64,000 nucleotides of DNA from contig JASBRJ010000363.1 of assembly GCA_030149525.1 (NCBI GenBank), positions 1 to 64,000 of the forward strand. Direction: 5' to 3'. Source of the stretch: a bacterium. GTDB lineage: Bacteria > Vulcanimicrobiota > Xenobia > Xenobiales > JADMJV01. Made by a program: the position numbers and the translations under genes. Positions 1-7,219 of the stretch are shown in pieces (position 1 is the stretch's first letter; every line of letters begins with the position of its first letter). The notes beneath the pieces were generated by a model. It saw only the letters and a program-made list of their open reading frames with translations, was not told the origin of the DNA and did no database searches.

Positions 1-289
1 GCTGATGAAGCATATGCTGGAAGCGGCTCACGGCAGGAAGAAGACCCTATCCTCCATCGATTCTTGGACGCGTTTCACGGTGGGAACGAAAGGCCGCTTG
101 ATCGGCTTTGGACACCAGAAAGTCGACGCGATTTACTCCTTGGTCAAGGGTGTGCTCCTCCTGCTGGGCTCGGAGTTTCGACCGGCCGCCGTGGAGGTGG
201 GCAGATTGAGGGATTATCATTCTATTATGACGGCCGTACCCGACGGATTCATGTTTACAGGTGAGATCGTGCAAGGAGACGGACGATGA
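1..289 (+). CDS. 3' end of an unrecognised protein (partial, 5' end outside window)
   Basis: The reading frame is open from base 2 to the TGA at 287-289 and has strong GC bias in third positions, so this is the end of a real gene and not a shadow. The last ~95 residues contain a hydrophobic stretch (YSLVKGVLLLLG) and end in FTGEIVQGDGR. I do not recognise the family. The stop overlaps the ATG of the next gene by four bases (ATGA), so the two are probably translated together and may work in one pathway with the downstream HAD phosphatase. The ATG near base 5 is unlikely to be the true start because the frame stays open to the window edge. Confidence 0.6.
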   Translation, partial: LMKHMLEAAHGRKKTLSSIDSWTRFTVGTKGRLIGFGHQKVDAIYSLVKGVLLLLGSEFRPAAVEVGRLRDYHSIMTAVPDGFMFTGEIVQGDGR

Positions 290-969
290 GCGAGTCTAAA
301 CGACCCGCTGTCATTTTCGACCTGGACGGAGTTCTCATCGACTCGGCAGAGGCCAATGTTCAGGCTTTTCGCTTCGGATTGGAGCAAGTCGGCATCGGGG
401 TGAGCGATCCACAAGAGGTTCTAAAGCTTGTTGGTTACCCCGCGGTCGACATGCTGGTGAAGCTCGGCTGCCCGCAAGCCGAGGCTAAGAAGGTCTTCCA
501 GGACTTTGTTCGGCCCTTCTACATGGAGAATCTACCGTCGCTTGCTAGTGCCTACCCGGCTGCCCTCACCGTTCTTAGTGAGTTGAGAGAAGCGGGCTTT
601 AGAATCGGCGCTTGCACTTCGGGTGACCGCCAGACCCAAACAGCGGCTCTTGAGGCCATTGGACTCCTCGATTATATCGAAGAGATGCAGACCCCTGACG
701 ACTCCGAATACGGCAAACCCCAAAGCGAGTATCTGCTGGAACTGACCGCGCGTTTAGGCGATGTGGGGGACCTTCATCATGTGGAGGATTCCGAGGTCGG
801 TCTCAAGATGGGACTCGCCTGCGGTGCCACAACCTACTTCGCCAGTTATGGCAACGGGTCACTGTCCGGAGAGGTAGAGCCTCATGTGATTCTGAAGAAT
901 CTCAAGGAGCTTCCTCGTGCCATTATCAAACAGGCCGCGACGCGCAGGACTATCGCCATCGATCTTTGA
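286..969 (+). CDS. HAD-superfamily hydrolase (phosphatase or phosphomutase type)
   Basis: The protein has 227 residues. Motif I, FDLDGVLIDS, lies at about residues 10-19 with both catalytic aspartates. A motif II threonine or serine lies in ACTSGD, the motif III lysine in YGKPQSEYL near residue 143, and the motif IV acid in HVEDSEVGLKMGLACGA near residue 166. This is the layout of small soluble HAD phosphatases of the phosphoglycolate phosphatase/beta-phosphoglucomutase branch (helical cap after motif I). The substrate cannot be told from the sequence. It overlaps the upstream gene by four bases. The C-terminus (AATRRTIAIDL) lies just before the start of a TetR gene. The class is certain; the specificity is unknown. 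Confidence 0.85.
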   Translation: MSESKRPAVIFDLDGVLIDSAEANVQAFRFGLEQVGIGVSDPQEVLKLVGYPAVDMLVKLGCPQAEAKKVFQDFVRPFYMENLPSLASAYPAALTVLSELREAGFRIGACTSGDRQTQTAALEAIGLLDYIEEMQTPDDSEYGKPQSEYLLELTARLGDVGDLHHVEDSEVGLKMGLACGATTYFASYGNGSLSGEVEPHVILKNLKELPRAIIKQAATRRTIAIDL

Positions 970-981
970 CCTATGGTGAGA

Positions 982-987
982 TATAAT
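982..987 (+). promoter_or_regulatory. -10-like hexamer before the TetR gene
   Basis: A perfect TATAAT lies 11 bases before the GTG of the TetR gene. I see no good -35 at 16-18 bases. The short distance leaves little room for a leader or ribosome binding site, so a leaderless mRNA is possible. This is weak evidence because it is a single hexamer. Confidence 0.3.
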
Positions 988-998
988 GAACCTACCTC

Positions 999-1649
999 GT
1001 GTTCAAAAACTCACTCAGACAAAGACCGACTCTCACGGAACTCCTGACCTCAGACGAGGTTTTGCAGGGCGCAGCCACTCGAGACCTGCTTCTCGGTTAC
1101 GGTATTCGGCTCTTTCATCGGTACGGCGTTGAGGGAACGAGTATCGGTCGCCTTCTTCAAGTCTCCGGTAAGAGTAAGAGCCAGTTTTACAGCCACTTTT
1201 CCTCTCGAGAAGAGTTCGTCTGCCAGATATTGGCGCGACAGATGGACACGATGATCAGGGTCGGCAGTCGTCACCCTCTAGACTCTTTGGAAGATTTTCC
1301 CCAATGGTTTCAACCGTACCAGGAGTTAGCCGATCTGCCTGGTCATCTGGGCTGCCCAACCGGTCCGCTGGCGAGCGATATGAGCCCATCGTCGGAGATC
1401 ATTCAGGCGCAAGCGAGCCGTCAATTCCACTTGTGGGAAGATCATGTGACCCGGTGTTTTCAGCACCTGGGGGAGAGGCTCAACTTTTCCGAATCTTTCT
1501 CCGCGCGAGAGACCGCCAGGCAGTTCTGCTGCTCCGTTCAGGGAGGCTTCTTGCTGGGGAGGGTCCACCAGACGGGAGACTACATACGTCTTGTGGGGCA
1601 ACAGTTTGAGAAACTTCTCTCCTCTTGTATAGTCTCGCCCGCTAGTTGA
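999..1649 (+). CDS. TetR/AcrR-family transcriptional regulator
   Basis: The 216-residue protein starts at GTG 999. A TetR-type N-terminal DNA-binding domain is clear: helices around residues 25-45, then the helix-turn-helix TSIGRLLQVSGKSKSQFYSHF at about 47-67, followed by SREEFVCQIL. The C-terminal ligand/dimer domain carries GCPTGPLASDM near residue 118, which resembles the G-C-hydrophobic-G-N-L-A motif of several AcrR-like regulators. No Shine-Dalgarno site precedes the GTG, but a TATAAT hexamer lies at 982-987, so a leaderless or near-leaderless transcript is possible. The gene ends a few bases past the end of the convergent pilin operon (overlap at 1642-1649). The palindrome at 5050-5065 is a candidate target, by inference only. 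Confidence 0.85.
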   Translation: MFKNSLRQRPTLTELLTSDEVLQGAATRDLLLGYGIRLFHRYGVEGTSIGRLLQVSGKSKSQFYSHFSSREEFVCQILARQMDTMIRVGSRHPLDSLEDFPQWFQPYQELADLPGHLGCPTGPLASDMSPSSEIIQAQASRQFHLWEDHVTRCFQHLGERLNFSESFSARETARQFCCSVQGGFLLGRVHQTGDYIRLVGQQFEKLLSSCIVSPAS

Positions 1650-3927
1650 TCTTAAAGTACACCTGGTCCAACTCTATGTGGTCGCTTCTGAATTCTCGTA
1701 AAACATCGTCGAGGTAGAGGCGGTTGTAGACAAAGTCCACGGCCGGAGCGTTCTCAATTTTGATCCCGCCCTGCGAGACCACTGAGCCCTCGATCAAAAG
1801 AGAGGAGTCGTTGGTGTCGGCCTGGAGACCACCCTCTCCGGCGTGAACCAGTCCCACGAAGTAGACATCCGCGATTTCCGGACGATCAGCGGCCATAAAA
1901 TCGGCCAAGGGAAGTCCCATGATAGCCGACCATCGCACATAGGTTCCGATCTGGGAGTCCATAAGGCCCAGGGTAGAGTTGAAACGCGAGTCGGAGTCTC
2001 CCAGCCAACGACTTTCTCCGCTACGAGCAAACTCTCTCAACTGCACATACTGCTCCAGGGTCAGTTTGCCGCTCCACTCACTCCCGAAGGGTGGGGAACC
2101 GAAATTGGGTCGAGGACCCAGGGCAAGCTCGTTGGAAAGGGCATCCCAGGCCTCGGCTGCAGTTTTGTCGGTGGAACGCGTTCGAACTCCGGTATCTCTA
2201 TCCGGATCGTCTCCCAGAAGAGAGCGCTTGGCTCGAGAGTCGAGCTCCTGCCAATCCTCGAAGCTCCCGTAGCCGCCTCCTTGGCTCAGAGCGGCTTTGA
2301 ACATGTCCCAGTCGGCATCCAGCAGGCGATTCTGAGTCTGGCCATCGGGGGGGTCCTCGGCTTGAAAGGATATTCGCCGACCATGAATAGCCACCGCCAT
2401 ATCCGGTTCGGCTCTCAGTCCGGACTTGGCACGCAATGACACTTCTCGATCGGCGAAAATCGAGCCGAAACCGGTAGCGATTCCATCGATGTAAAAAGAC
2501 TCCGAGGTCACCAGCGCGGCGGAGTTCTGTTCCGGATTCTCAATGGCGCTGTTGCCGGAGTTGCCGCCCAGAAACTCGGCTTGTCCTTCATCGTCTATGG
2601 TGTATCCGAAGAGAAGATTAGGCTGCGGGGCGCCCTCGGTCTTGAGAATTTGCAACTGGCCGTCCACCTTGAATTTGGCTCCCGGACTGAGGGCGATCTC
2701 GCCGGTGGTAAGATTCGCCCGAATTTTAGCACCGTCACCGTTGTCATAAAGGACGGGATAGTCGTTAAACTCGGTGGGCTGGGTGAGAACATCTTGAAAA
2801 CCGGGGCTGCTGGTGGGGCTGGGAAACCCATCGTTTGGTCCATTGAGTGGACCGCTGTCCTCCACCGGTACCCCTTGCGTGCCCACCCACACTCGACTGT
2901 TGTGCTGAAGAGATGGATACTGAGTTTTGACTCGCCTCCAACGGACGACGTTGGTGTCGGGAATTCCGTCAGGTGGCGAACTCGTGTCCACGCCGAAGGA
3001 GCGAGATGTCCATTCGTGTTTCTCAAGCTTTGCCATGGTGAGCGTCCCCCCGGGGATTCTCATCTCTTTTTCCGGAAACCGGAGATCTTCTTGTTTCAGA
3101 CCCGGCACGTCGATCACCGAGGTCCCTGTCTCGAATTGACCTTTGGCTGTCCGTTCCGATTGCATCAAAAAATCGCGATCCGATTTGACACTGGTGCCGT
3201 CGAGCACGATGTCGTTGGTGGCTTTGGCAACCCCTCCACGCGGGGGGTCACTGAAAAGGACGTCGTTATCGATGGCGCTGGGAGCTAGAATCTGAGTATT
3301 GCTTCGAATCTGGTTGACGTAGGGGTCCTTACTACGTATTTTCCAGTTTCTTTCGTCTCCCACAACACCGCTCAGCTGTATGGAGAGATCTTGATTGGAG
3401 AGGGCTGAATAGTCGACAAACGGCTTTTTTCGGAGCACTGAGGTGAGAGTCAATTCTGCTCCCCCTGAACGGCCTACGATCTTCAGTTTTACGGAACGCC
3501 CCGGAACCGAACCGATATCGGTGTCCTCCACCACCGTTCGCTGCTGGAGGTTGTTCACCATTTTCATAGAGAACGTTTCGCCCGTGGCCGGGAGTTCGGC
3601 CTCTAGATAGTTTTTTGTCAAATCTTCCGGATTGTCTCGATCTCCATGGATGGTGACGATAAGCTTTGGCTCTACGGGAGGGAGTTTGACCACCCGTCGA
3701 CCGTTGCCGAATCCACCGGCTCCCCACCCCTGATTGAGTTCTAGTTCTCCCCAGGCGTAATGGAGAGCGGTCACGCAAACATTGTAGGCTCGCTGGCGTT
3801 TCAGGGAATTTTGGGTGAGGGAACTGTTACCACGATGAACAATCAGAAAAGCCCCCAGGAGAACAACCAGAAAAAAAGACACCATAAGGGTTAACATCAG
3901 AGCCACGCCCCGCCTCTTTGTTATCAT
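1642..3927 (-). CDS. Oversized GspK/PilX-like pilus-assembly protein
   Basis: The protein has 761 residues. The N-terminus is MITKRRGVALMLTLMVSFFLVVLL: a short basic leader, then a hydrophobic helix that starts after a Gly-Val. This is the arrangement of PilX/GspK-type minor (pseudo)pilins rather than the FTLxE form. About 700 residues follow on the outer side, rich in beta-strand, Gly, Asp and Ser, with no repeated motif I recognise. GspK proteins are usually 300-350 residues, so this one is about twice normal size. It is the last gene of a three-gene minus-strand operon and overlaps the upstream pilin by four bases (ATGA at 3924-3927). It probably sits at the tip of a type IV pilus or type II secretion pseudopilus. 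The family is certain at the N-terminus only. Confidence 0.65.
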   Translation of the reverse strand: MITKRRGVALMLTLMVSFFLVVLLGAFLIVHRGNSSLTQNSLKRQRAYNVCVTALHYAWGELELNQGWGAGGFGNGRRVVKLPPVEPKLIVTIHGDRDNPEDLTKNYLEAELPATGETFSMKMVNNLQQRTVVEDTDIGSVPGRSVKLKIVGRSGGAELTLTSVLRKKPFVDYSALSNQDLSIQLSGVVGDERNWKIRSKDPYVNQIRSNTQILAPSAIDNDVLFSDPPRGGVAKATNDIVLDGTSVKSDRDFLMQSERTAKGQFETGTSVIDVPGLKQEDLRFPEKEMRIPGGTLTMAKLEKHEWTSRSFGVDTSSPPDGIPDTNVVRWRRVKTQYPSLQHNSRVWVGTQGVPVEDSGPLNGPNDGFPSPTSSPGFQDVLTQPTEFNDYPVLYDNGDGAKIRANLTTGEIALSPGAKFKVDGQLQILKTEGAPQPNLLFGYTIDDEGQAEFLGGNSGNSAIENPEQNSAALVTSESFYIDGIATGFGSIFADREVSLRAKSGLRAEPDMAVAIHGRRISFQAEDPPDGQTQNRLLDADWDMFKAALSQGGGYGSFEDWQELDSRAKRSLLGDDPDRDTGVRTRSTDKTAAEAWDALSNELALGPRPNFGSPPFGSEWSGKLTLEQYVQLREFARSGESRWLGDSDSRFNSTLGLMDSQIGTYVRWSAIMGLPLADFMAADRPEIADVYFVGLVHAGEGGLQADTNDSSLLIEGSVVSQGGIKIENAPAVDFVYNRLYLDDVLREFRSDHIELDQVYFKIN

Positions 3928-4586
3928 CGCTTCTCTCCTTTGGGCCAGGTGTTCTGGGGATAAACGGTGAGGGAAATTTCGTTCTGTTTCCCGCTCCTAT
4001 GCCGGAGCATGCAACGGATCTCTACGGTGTCGCGACTCGGGTGAAGTTCGCCTTGAAACTCCAGCAGGTCGCGACTCAGGATTCGATAGCCGGTCTGATA
4101 ACCTGTGTTCGATTGCGGATCCTCTTTAAGGTATCGACCTTCGTCGAGGTCTGGAAAAGGAGCGGGAGAGTAGTCGGGCCGATCATGATCGAGGGTGGTA
4201 CGAATCAGCAAACCTTCAAACGTTCCGTAGTAGAGCAGATATCGGTCCCACTTGGGGAGGCCGTTGATGTCGTCAAAACTCTCTTCGGCATTCCAGTCTC
4301 TCAAAGAGGCCAGACACAGCCCGTCGCGACGGTAGGCCTGGCCCTCCACCATAGTAGAGCGCTCTATGGTGCTTATGGTGCGAAAGTGGGACTTCCTCAG
4401 GTCGTCGCGGAGAAGTCCATAAACGGAACGAAGCGCAGCCTGAGAGTCCTGTCGTGAGGTTGCCTTTTTGAAAGCCCTGGCTCCGTAATCGAAGGACCGA
4501 AAAATGGCCAGGGTGAGAAGGCCCAGCATGGCACAGGCCAGGATAATCTCAAGAAGAGTGAATCCTCGAACGCTTGTTCTTACCAT
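3924..4586 (-). CDS. Type IV pilin-like / GspJ-like pseudopilin
   Basis: The 220-residue protein begins MVRTSVRGFTLLEIILACAM. The prepilin peptidase site G^FTLLE, with Glu at +5, is intact and leads into a ~20-residue hydrophobic helix. After it comes the helical spine (RAFKKATSRQDSQAALRSVYGLLRDDLRKS) and a beta-rich globular domain, as in GspJ/PulJ and PilW minor pilins. The start overlaps the end of the upstream pilin gene by seven bases and the stop overlaps the downstream GspK-like gene by four, so all three are tightly coupled. A prepilin peptidase and assembly ATPase must be encoded elsewhere. Confidence 0.8.
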   Translation of the reverse strand: MVRTSVRGFTLLEIILACAMLGLLTLAIFRSFDYGARAFKKATSRQDSQAALRSVYGLLRDDLRKSHFRTISTIERSTMVEGQAYRRDGLCLASLRDWNAEESFDDINGLPKWDRYLLYYGTFEGLLIRTTLDHDRPDYSPAPFPDLDEGRYLKEDPQSNTGYQTGYRILSRDLLEFQGELHPSRDTVEIRCMLRHRSGKQNEISLTVYPQNTWPKGEKR

Positions 4587-5044
4587 TTGACATACACCAA
4601 TCGGCTCTGACGGGTGCTCAAGTTTCCGTATCCCGCGCGTGAGGCCGCTTTCACATCATTGGACCACCAACTCACCTGGACTTCAAGAAACCACCGCTCG
4701 CCGCCACTGGAAACGTCTCCCACTTGAGTGGCTTCTAGTTGATAAAGAAAGCGTGTGGGTTTTTCTTCCCCCTCCACCATAATCTCATCCTCACCCTGAA
4801 AGACGGTGGGGTAAGCGGGACTTGAGCTGGCTGGATTCAAGGAGGCTTGCTCAAGGACTCGGTCGGCCAGGACGGAAGCGGTTTCCAGATGCCCGTTCTT
4901 GGTGGTGGAAGCTAAAAGTTGAGTGAAGAGGAGTAGGGTTGTCACGAGCATGAGGGATAGAAGCGCGATTGAAATGAGAATCTCGCTTATGGTAAGCCCG
5001 AATGTGTTCTGCCGGTACGACCCCACTAAAGATGAGTGTAGCAC
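4580..5044 (-). CDS. Type IV pilin-like / GspI-like pseudopilin
   Basis: This is the first gene of the minus-strand pilin operon. The open frame begins at GTG 5044 (154 residues), but a GTG at 5026 (148 residues) is also possible because an extended -10-like TGCTACACT occupies 5043-5035. The peptidase site is TFG^LTISE with the conserved Glu at +5, followed by ILISIALLSLMLVTTLLLF. The remainder (LADRVLEQASL..., then a small beta domain ending in QSRLVYVKW) fits GspI/PilV minor pilins. It overlaps the next gene at 4580-4586. Its promoter region is shared with the divergent GyrI-like gene and contains the palindrome at 5050-5065. Confidence 0.75.
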   Translation of the reverse strand: MLHSSLVGSYRQNTFGLTISEILISIALLSLMLVTTLLLFTQLLASTTKNGHLETASVLADRVLEQASLNPASSSPAYPTVFQGEDEIMVEGEEKPTRFLYQLEATQVGDVSSGGERWFLEVQVSWWSNDVKAASRAGYGNLSTRQSRLVYVKW

Positions 5045-5049
5045 AAATT

Positions 5050-5065
5050 TGGACCGTTCGGTCCA
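5050..5065. promoter_or_regulatory. Palindromic operator-like site between the pilin operon and the gyrI-like gene
   Basis: The 16-base site TGGACCGTTCGGTCCA has two perfect 7-base arms around a 2-base centre. It lies where the -35 of the pilin promoter would be and 13-16 bases from the GyrI-like start, so a bound dimer could control both. The form is typical of a TetR-family operator, which is an inference. A TetR gene lies at the other end of the pilin operon. Confidence 0.45.
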
Positions 5066-5078
5066 TGATGGGGGAGAG

Positions 5079-5546
5079 TTGTTGGAAATTCGGATAGAAC
5101 CGTTAACGGAATTGAGGGTCGCCTACATCAGAAATGTCGGTCCTTACGGTTTGTCGCCTACCCTGAAGACGCTTCAGCGAGTCACCCGCTGGGCTCATTC
5201 AAGAAGGCTTCTGGAGGCGGCCCAGGTGCTGGGGATTCCCTGGCACAATCCGAGAGTCACCCCTGCTGAGGAGCTATGGTACGATGCTTGTGTGTCGGTC
5301 CCCGAACGGTTTGAGTCGGATCATCCCAGTATTTCTGTTCAGGTGATTCCGGCCGGGTCGTACCTGGTAAGAGAGTGTCGAGCCGAGGATGGAGACCTGG
5401 AGACACCGTGGCAAGAGTTTCTCGCCTGGTACGAAAAGAGTGAGTGGGAGATGAGCGATGGACCCTGCTTTGAGGTGTATCGAAACGGCTGCTACTCCGA
5501 CCCCACCGGCAATTGGGAATTGGCTCTCCACATTCCCGTAGTGTAG
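5079..5546 (+). CDS. GyrI-like small-molecule-binding domain protein
   Basis: The protein has about 155 residues from TTG 5079 or TTG 5082. I chose this start because GGGGGAGAG lies just upstream. The open frame reaches back to 4923, but that part is antisense to the pilin gene and not protein-like. The sequence LEIRIEPLTELRVAYIRNVGPYG is the hallmark start of GyrI/SbmC-like (SOUL/AraC effector) domains. The C-terminus also fits: IPAGSYLVRECRA, then FEVYRNGCYSDPTGNWELALHIPV. It is a stand-alone single domain of the usual ~155-residue length with no DNA-binding part. Members bind drugs or other small amphipathic molecules, or protect gyrase. It diverges from the pilin operon over a palindrome and could be the effector-side partner of that control. 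Confidence 0.8.
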   Translation: MLEIRIEPLTELRVAYIRNVGPYGLSPTLKTLQRVTRWAHSRRLLEAAQVLGIPWHNPRVTPAEELWYDACVSVPERFESDHPSISVQVIPAGSYLVRECRAEDGDLETPWQEFLAWYEKSEWEMSDGPCFEVYRNGCYSDPTGNWELALHIPVV

Positions 5547-5550
5547 CTCG

Positions 5551-6588
5551 CTACCTTGAGGCCTGGTGTCGCAGTTCGTCTGCGTTCATATCGTTGGAAC
5601 AAACGGTGCAAACCCAGTTGCCGTCCAACCAGCCGAGAACCGGAAAGTCGTCGCTGTCGGAGATTTCCGTGGCCTGTTTCACTTTCAGATCAAGCTTCTC
5701 TTGAGCCTCTTGATCAGTGGGGATGAAGTGGAACGACATGGTCTCCACCTTGTCGGCCTCTCGGTTCCGCGAATAGAGAAAGTGGACCATCGGTTTGCCT
5801 TCGTCATTGAGGCAGACCCTAGACACTCTCAAGACCCAGGAAGAATCCACATCAGGTACCGGAACTTTGCCGAACTTGCTTTCGACCATAGCTTCAAGGC
5901 TGCCCTTGGGAGCCTTGTCCCGCACATGAGCTGCTCGACAGCAGTGCTGGTGATCGGCGCGCACGGAGCTCGCAAGAGCTGCGTCGGCACTTCCGAACAC
6001 GGTGATGAAAACCACCGCGAATCCGGCTGCCAACGAGGTGAGGGCGCTCAAGCCCCGACGCCAGGTTCTTTTGCTGACAAAGGAGGCGATGCCGGGGGCA
6101 CGTTCGCTACCCATTTCCTTTTCCAGAGCCTTTACCACGCGACGCCGCGCAAGTTGCGGTGCTTTCTTTTCCAGGGTGGTTCGACGAACTTCGCCCCGAA
6201 GAGCTTCTACAAATCTCTTCTTCTCTTCCACATCAGGAAAGTCTAGAAGTTCTTCCGGTGTCACCTGCTCTGAGCTCAGAGCCACAATAGCTCTCTCCGA
6301 AAGAACATTTCGGCCCATCTCCCGGCTCAAACCGCTTTCTGTACGGAGAACGACCTCGTCTTCGGCGGCCCACTCTTGAGTGGTTCGATGGACGGCCCTG
6401 GAGAGCTTGCCTTGGAAATCGCTCAAAGATTCCTCGGTTATGCCGGAGGGGATTTCGGCCCGGGGTTCCGCTTCAAGACGCTCCAAAATTCGACTTCTCA
6501 ATTCGGATGAGACTTTGACACTGCGAAGGCCCTCGGAGATAGCAGCCTGAAGCTTTTTCTCGAATTCTTCCTTGTTGTCTTCGCTCAT
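5551..6588 (-). CDS. Putative membrane-anchored anti-sigma-like protein
   Basis: The 345-residue protein has a long charged, helical N-terminal part (about 1-175) on the cytoplasmic side, followed by one hydrophobic segment, GLSALTSLAAGFAVVFITVF, near 178-197. After the membrane comes a motif DHQHCCRAAH, a small beta domain (WVLRVSRVCLNDEGKPMVHFLYSR) and a final GWLDGNWVCTVCSND motif. The outer domain resembles the C-terminal half of transmembrane anti-sigma factors that carry a D-H-x-x-C motif and end in a W-x-D-G-...-L-V segment. No ECF sigma gene is adjacent, so the partner is unknown. The His/Cys cluster and the CxxC could bind metal or sense redox state. It follows a TlpA-like gene by 40 bases, probably in one operon. 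The function is inference. Confidence 0.45.
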   Translation of the reverse strand: MSEDNKEEFEKKLQAAISEGLRSVKVSSELRSRILERLEAEPRAEIPSGITEESLSDFQGKLSRAVHRTTQEWAAEDEVVLRTESGLSREMGRNVLSERAIVALSSEQVTPEELLDFPDVEEKKRFVEALRGEVRRTTLEKKAPQLARRRVVKALEKEMGSERAPGIASFVSKRTWRRGLSALTSLAAGFAVVFITVFGSADAALASSVRADHQHCCRAAHVRDKAPKGSLEAMVESKFGKVPVPDVDSSWVLRVSRVCLNDEGKPMVHFLYSRNREADKVETMSFHFIPTDQEAQEKLDLKVKQATEISDSDDFPVLGWLDGNWVCTVCSNDMNADELRHQASR

Positions 6589-6628
6589 GATGCTGGGGCG
6601 GTCTCCTCTGTACCAACCTCAACAGTGT

Positions 6629-7219
6629 TCATTCTTCAGAGTTCCCGCTTCGGCCGGGAAGTTTGGGGGAAATTTTCTCGGCCAGTTCTTCGGTCGTGAA
6701 ATAGCCGCTCCAGCGCTCCACTATCCGCCCGTTCTCATCCACCAACACCGCCGTAGGAATCGAAGTCAGCGCGAACTTCTCATAGGTGGAGTCGGCGCCC
6801 ACGGCAACGTTGAACGGCACGGGATTGGCTGCAAGAAACTTTCGCAGTCCACTGGGTTCCTCTCCATAGGCCACGCCGATGATGTTGAGACCCCGGGGCG
6901 AGTATCTCTCGTGAAGTTCACCGGCTCGGCTGAGCAGAGTCTTTACGTTGGGGTCGAAGCGGTAAGACCAAAAGAGCAGAAGGAAAACCTCGTTGTCGGG
7001 ATTCTCTTTTGGGTTGAACTCGACGGTGCTCCCGTCGGGAGCTACCAGATTGAAACCGGGACTTGGCTCGCCGCTCTCGGCGCTCGCCGCGCCGGACGAG
7101 GCTGTAGGAGAGGTCGCGGGAAAGGTGGGATTTTCTCCCGGTCCGTTGTTGCATCCGCCCAGCCAGAGAAGCTGGGTCAGCCCTAAAACGATGAGTCTTT
7201 TGCCAAGGTTGAAATTCAT
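6629..7219 (-). CDS. TlpA/redoxin-like lipoprotein lacking the CxxC
   Basis: The 196-residue protein has a signal peptide and lipobox LGGC near residues 20-23, then a Ser/Ala/Pro-rich linker. A thioredoxin-fold domain follows: GFNLVAPDGSTVEF..., a strand VFLLLFWSYRFDP, LNIIGVAYGEE and the cis-Pro loop TSIPTAVLVDENGRIVERWSGY. This is the TlpA/ResA layout, but where those have FWATWCxxC this protein reads FWSYRFDP. The only cysteine is the lipidated one. It is therefore unlikely to be a thiol oxidoreductase and may bind a partner instead. It overlaps rqcH by four bases (ATGA at 7216-7219) and precedes the anti-sigma-like gene. The fold is clear and the role unknown. Confidence 0.75.
   Translation of the reverse strand: MNFNLGKRLIVLGLTQLLWLGGCNNGPGENPTFPATSPTASSGAASAESGEPSPGFNLVAPDGSTVEFNPKENPDNEVFLLLFWSYRFDPNVKTLLSRAGELHERYSPRGLNIIGVAYGEEPSGLRKFLAANPVPFNVAVGADSTYEKFALTSIPTAVLVDENGRIVERWSGYFTTEELAEKISPKLPGRSGNSEE

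Noticed and set aside
4923-5078. Long N-terminal extension of the GyrI-like frame
   Set aside because: It is antisense to the pilin gene, has no family similarity, and a better TTG with a Shine-Dalgarno-like GGGGGAG lies at 5079/5082.
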